From positions 1 to 14,211 of the forward strand of contig DAOTTW010000361.1 of NCBI GenBank assembly GCA_034437615.1: 14,211 bases of DNA, written 5' to 3'. The notes under the pieces are model-generated. The model did no database searches, was not told where the DNA came from, and saw only the letters and a list, made by a program, of their open reading frames with translations. The DNA comes from DAOTTW01 sp034437615. Lineage in GTDB: Bacteria; Chloroflexota; Anaerolineae; Aggregatilineales; Phototrophicaceae. Below, piece after piece: positions 12,964 to 14,211 of this stretch. The translations under genes and the position numbers were made by a program. Each line of letters begins with the position of its first letter. Position 1 is the first letter of the stretch.

Positions 12964-13965
12964 CTACAAGCGCCGCGAACCGCCGCCGCTAGCGTCGTCC
13001 GGGTCGTTCAGGTCATCCAGGCTGCCGCTGCTGGTGGCCGTTGCTGATGTATTCGGGCGCACGGCCAGCGCTTTCTGTACAGCGGCGATGGTTTCCGGCT
13101 TGCTGCCCAATTCTTGTAGGTGCGCGACGCCATCATCAAGGCCGATGGTGCCTTCGTTGGTGCCGACAATCAGCGCGATGGTTTCGGCTACGTCTTCGGT
13201 GTTATCCAGCAGAATCACGTGTTGCGGCCCTAGCAACCCCTGCCAGAATGCCACCACTTCCTCATCATGGCCATAGTCACTGCCGCCGGGGATGATGAAA
13301 AAGCACTCATATTTTTGCTGTGCCGCCGCCACCGCCTGCTGCGCTGTGATGCTGACCTCTGGCCGATAGCCGAACACGCGCTCGACGTTATCCGGTGGTG
13401 TGTCGGTGTGGCTCAGTTCGTCGCCGATGATGAAGAAGTAGCCTTTTTTGCCGCGCTTCTCGTAGCAATCGACGCTGGTATGGTGCGCCATGAAGTAATA
13501 GGCCAGTTCGTAGGATTCGCGCTTTTGGCCGCCACCGCCGCCCTCTAGCACGATATTCTGCAAATTCTCATCCATGCGATTGTCGGATTCAAATTGGCCG
13601 ACTTGTAACGGCACGCGGTCCGTGCGTGAATCACCGATGGCCCCGAACATGATTTGCGGGCTGCTGATGTAATTTTTATATAGCAGCAAGCCGAGCAACT
13701 GCGGTAGATACTGCTGCAATTCAGTGGGGACGCGCCGCATACTGCCCGTCACATCGAAGAACACGCCGATAGCGTTGCTGGTGGTGTGTTCGGCGCTATC
13801 GCGGCTTTCGCGCTGCCTCACGCCGTTCGGGTCGAGCGTGGGGTGGGGCCGCATGTTGCCGCTGCGCCGTGCCTGGTCGCTATAAGCGAAGGCGCTTTTG
13901 CCGCTGCGTTTGCGTTGTGCTTCTCGATCTTGATATACGTTGGTGGACCAGCGTCCGCTGCCCAT
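12964..13965 (-). CDS. vWA-like domain protein
   Basis: The ATG at 13965 follows AAGGAG at ideal spacing and gives 333 residues. A longer in-frame reading to 14151 would run into repeat DNA. Residues 65-76 (NAIGVFFDVTGSM) are a von Willebrand A strand with a MIDAS-like DxTxS motif (Asp71, Thr73, Ser75). Gly-rich EGGGGGQKRESYELA (141-155) and FFIIGDELSH (177-186, Asp182) occupy the positions of the second and third metal-site loops. That pattern suits a metal-dependent protein-binding domain. The N-terminal 60 residues are polar and basic, and the C-terminal tail (302-333) is Ser/Asp/Gly-rich, both probably disordered. There is no signal peptide or membrane helix, so it is probably cytoplasmic. 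No MoxR-type ATPase or other usual vWA partner is adjacent. Function unknown. Confidence 0.75.
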   Translation of the reverse strand: MGSGRWSTNVYQDREAQRKRSGKSAFAYSDQARRSGNMRPHPTLDPNGVRQRESRDSAEHTTSNAIGVFFDVTGSMRRVPTELQQYLPQLLGLLLYKNYISSPQIMFGAIGDSRTDRVPLQVGQFESDNRMDENLQNIVLEGGGGGQKRESYELAYYFMAHHTSVDCYEKRGKKGYFFIIGDELSHTDTPPDNVERVFGYRPEVSITAQQAVAAAQQKYECFFIIPGGSDYGHDEEVVAFWQGLLGPQHVILLDNTEDVAETIALIVGTNEGTIGLDDGVAHLQELGSKPETIAAVQKALAVRPNTSATATSSGSLDDLNDPDDASGGGSRRL

Positions 13966-14019
13966 AGGAGTCTCCTTATTTATTTGTCTAGCAGAAAGGT
14001 CGTAGCACACAATAGTTAT

Positions 14020-14035
14020 GGCGGTTTGCACCGCC
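14020..14035. repeat. Solo module C hairpin with a compensated stem pair
   Basis: GGCGGTTTGCACCGCC has the same TTGC loop and TTAT-like left flank as the reverse complement of the module at 113-128 (GGCGGCTTGCGCCGCC). The C-G pair next to the loop is replaced by T-A. It lies in the 5' leader region of the vWA-like gene. Confidence 0.55.
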
Positions 14036-14071
14036 TCGTAACTGCTCAGGCAGGCCTGTTTTGCCCATGAA

Positions 14072-14211
14072 TTGGCCCTCACCCCCTCGATCCCCCTTTT
14101 CAGGGGTAGGTATTTTAGATTTGTCGTCGTCTTCGGTAGCGGACGCAGCAAGCCGCGTCCCTACACAGCCGTTTTGGACCGTAGGGACGCCATTCTTGGC
14201 GTCCGGGGCGG
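14072..14211. repeat. Composite hairpin element, copy 3, cut by the window end
   Basis: A 26-base segment (14072-14097) is identical to 4364-4389. It runs into the composite element, whose 14101-14211 matches 7-117 at 110 of 111 positions. Module A lies at 14141-14164 and module B at 14181-14204. The element continues beyond the window. No gene is visible in 13966-14211 apart from the leader of the vWA-like gene. Confidence 0.8.

Noticed and set aside
13966..14151. N-terminal extension of the vWA-like protein
   Set aside because: It runs through repeat DNA and a module C hairpin, whereas the ATG at 13965 has an ideal AAGGAG.
45..14204. CRISPR array built from the repeated GGACGC modules
   Set aside because: Copies are scattered over 14 kb in both orientations without regular spacers, and no cas gene is present.

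Overview
The window looks like chromosomal DNA of a high-G+C, free-living bacterium, most likely a Chloroflexota (Anaerolineae-like) member. The reasons are indirect. There are many exported beta-rich proteins of unknown role (SH3b, PPC-type, FG-GAP, DUF4230-like). The secreted proteins carry Ala/Glu/Thr and Thr/Pro low-complexity linkers, there is a XisH/XisI pair, and the intergenic spaces are crowded with GC-rich hairpin repeats. No rRNA, tRNA, CRISPR array, transposase or phage gene is visible.

Layout. 1-391 is a gene-free repeat region. 392-1273 (+) encodes a haloalkane-dehalogenase-like alpha/beta hydrolase. 1382-1981 (-) is a secreted double-SH3b protein. 2135-2377 (-) is a small helical protein. 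2378-2777 is a divergent promoter region holding a second copy of the terminal repeat. 2778-4283 (+) is a large secreted SH3b protein. 4284-4549 is repeat DNA between convergent genes. 4550-5389 (-) is a Trp-rich TspO-like membrane protein. 5628-6980 (+) is a secreted protein of four PPC-like repeats. 7102-7635 (-) is an unrecognised protein. 7836-8714 (+) is RmlD with a folded 5' leader. 8718-9584 (-) is a membrane-anchored DUF4230-like protein. 9774-10502 (-) is a lipoprotein. 10719-12134 (-) is a secreted seven-repeat FG-GAP protein. 12155-12460 and 12448-12855 (-) are an overlapping xisI/xisH pair with clearly lower G+C. 12964-13965 (-) is a vWA-like protein. 13966-14211 is again repeat DNA.

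How the genes relate. There is no single pathway. Six of the fourteen genes encode exported or surface proteins, and one more encodes an integral membrane protein. RmlD makes the envelope sugar donor dTDP-rhamnose, so a cell-surface theme is plausible but inferred. xisH and xisI form a two-gene unit. The FG-GAP gene starts only 20 nt after xisI and could be read through from it.

The most unusual content is in the intergenic DNA. A family of short hairpin modules (core GGACGC...GCGTCC, usually ending CCCTAC, often joined to a GGCGGC...GCCGCC hairpin) fills most spacers. Copies show paired base changes that keep the stems intact. One copy of a larger element appears to lack exactly one hairpin module. 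The first and last ~111 bases of the window are copies of the same element, differing at one base.
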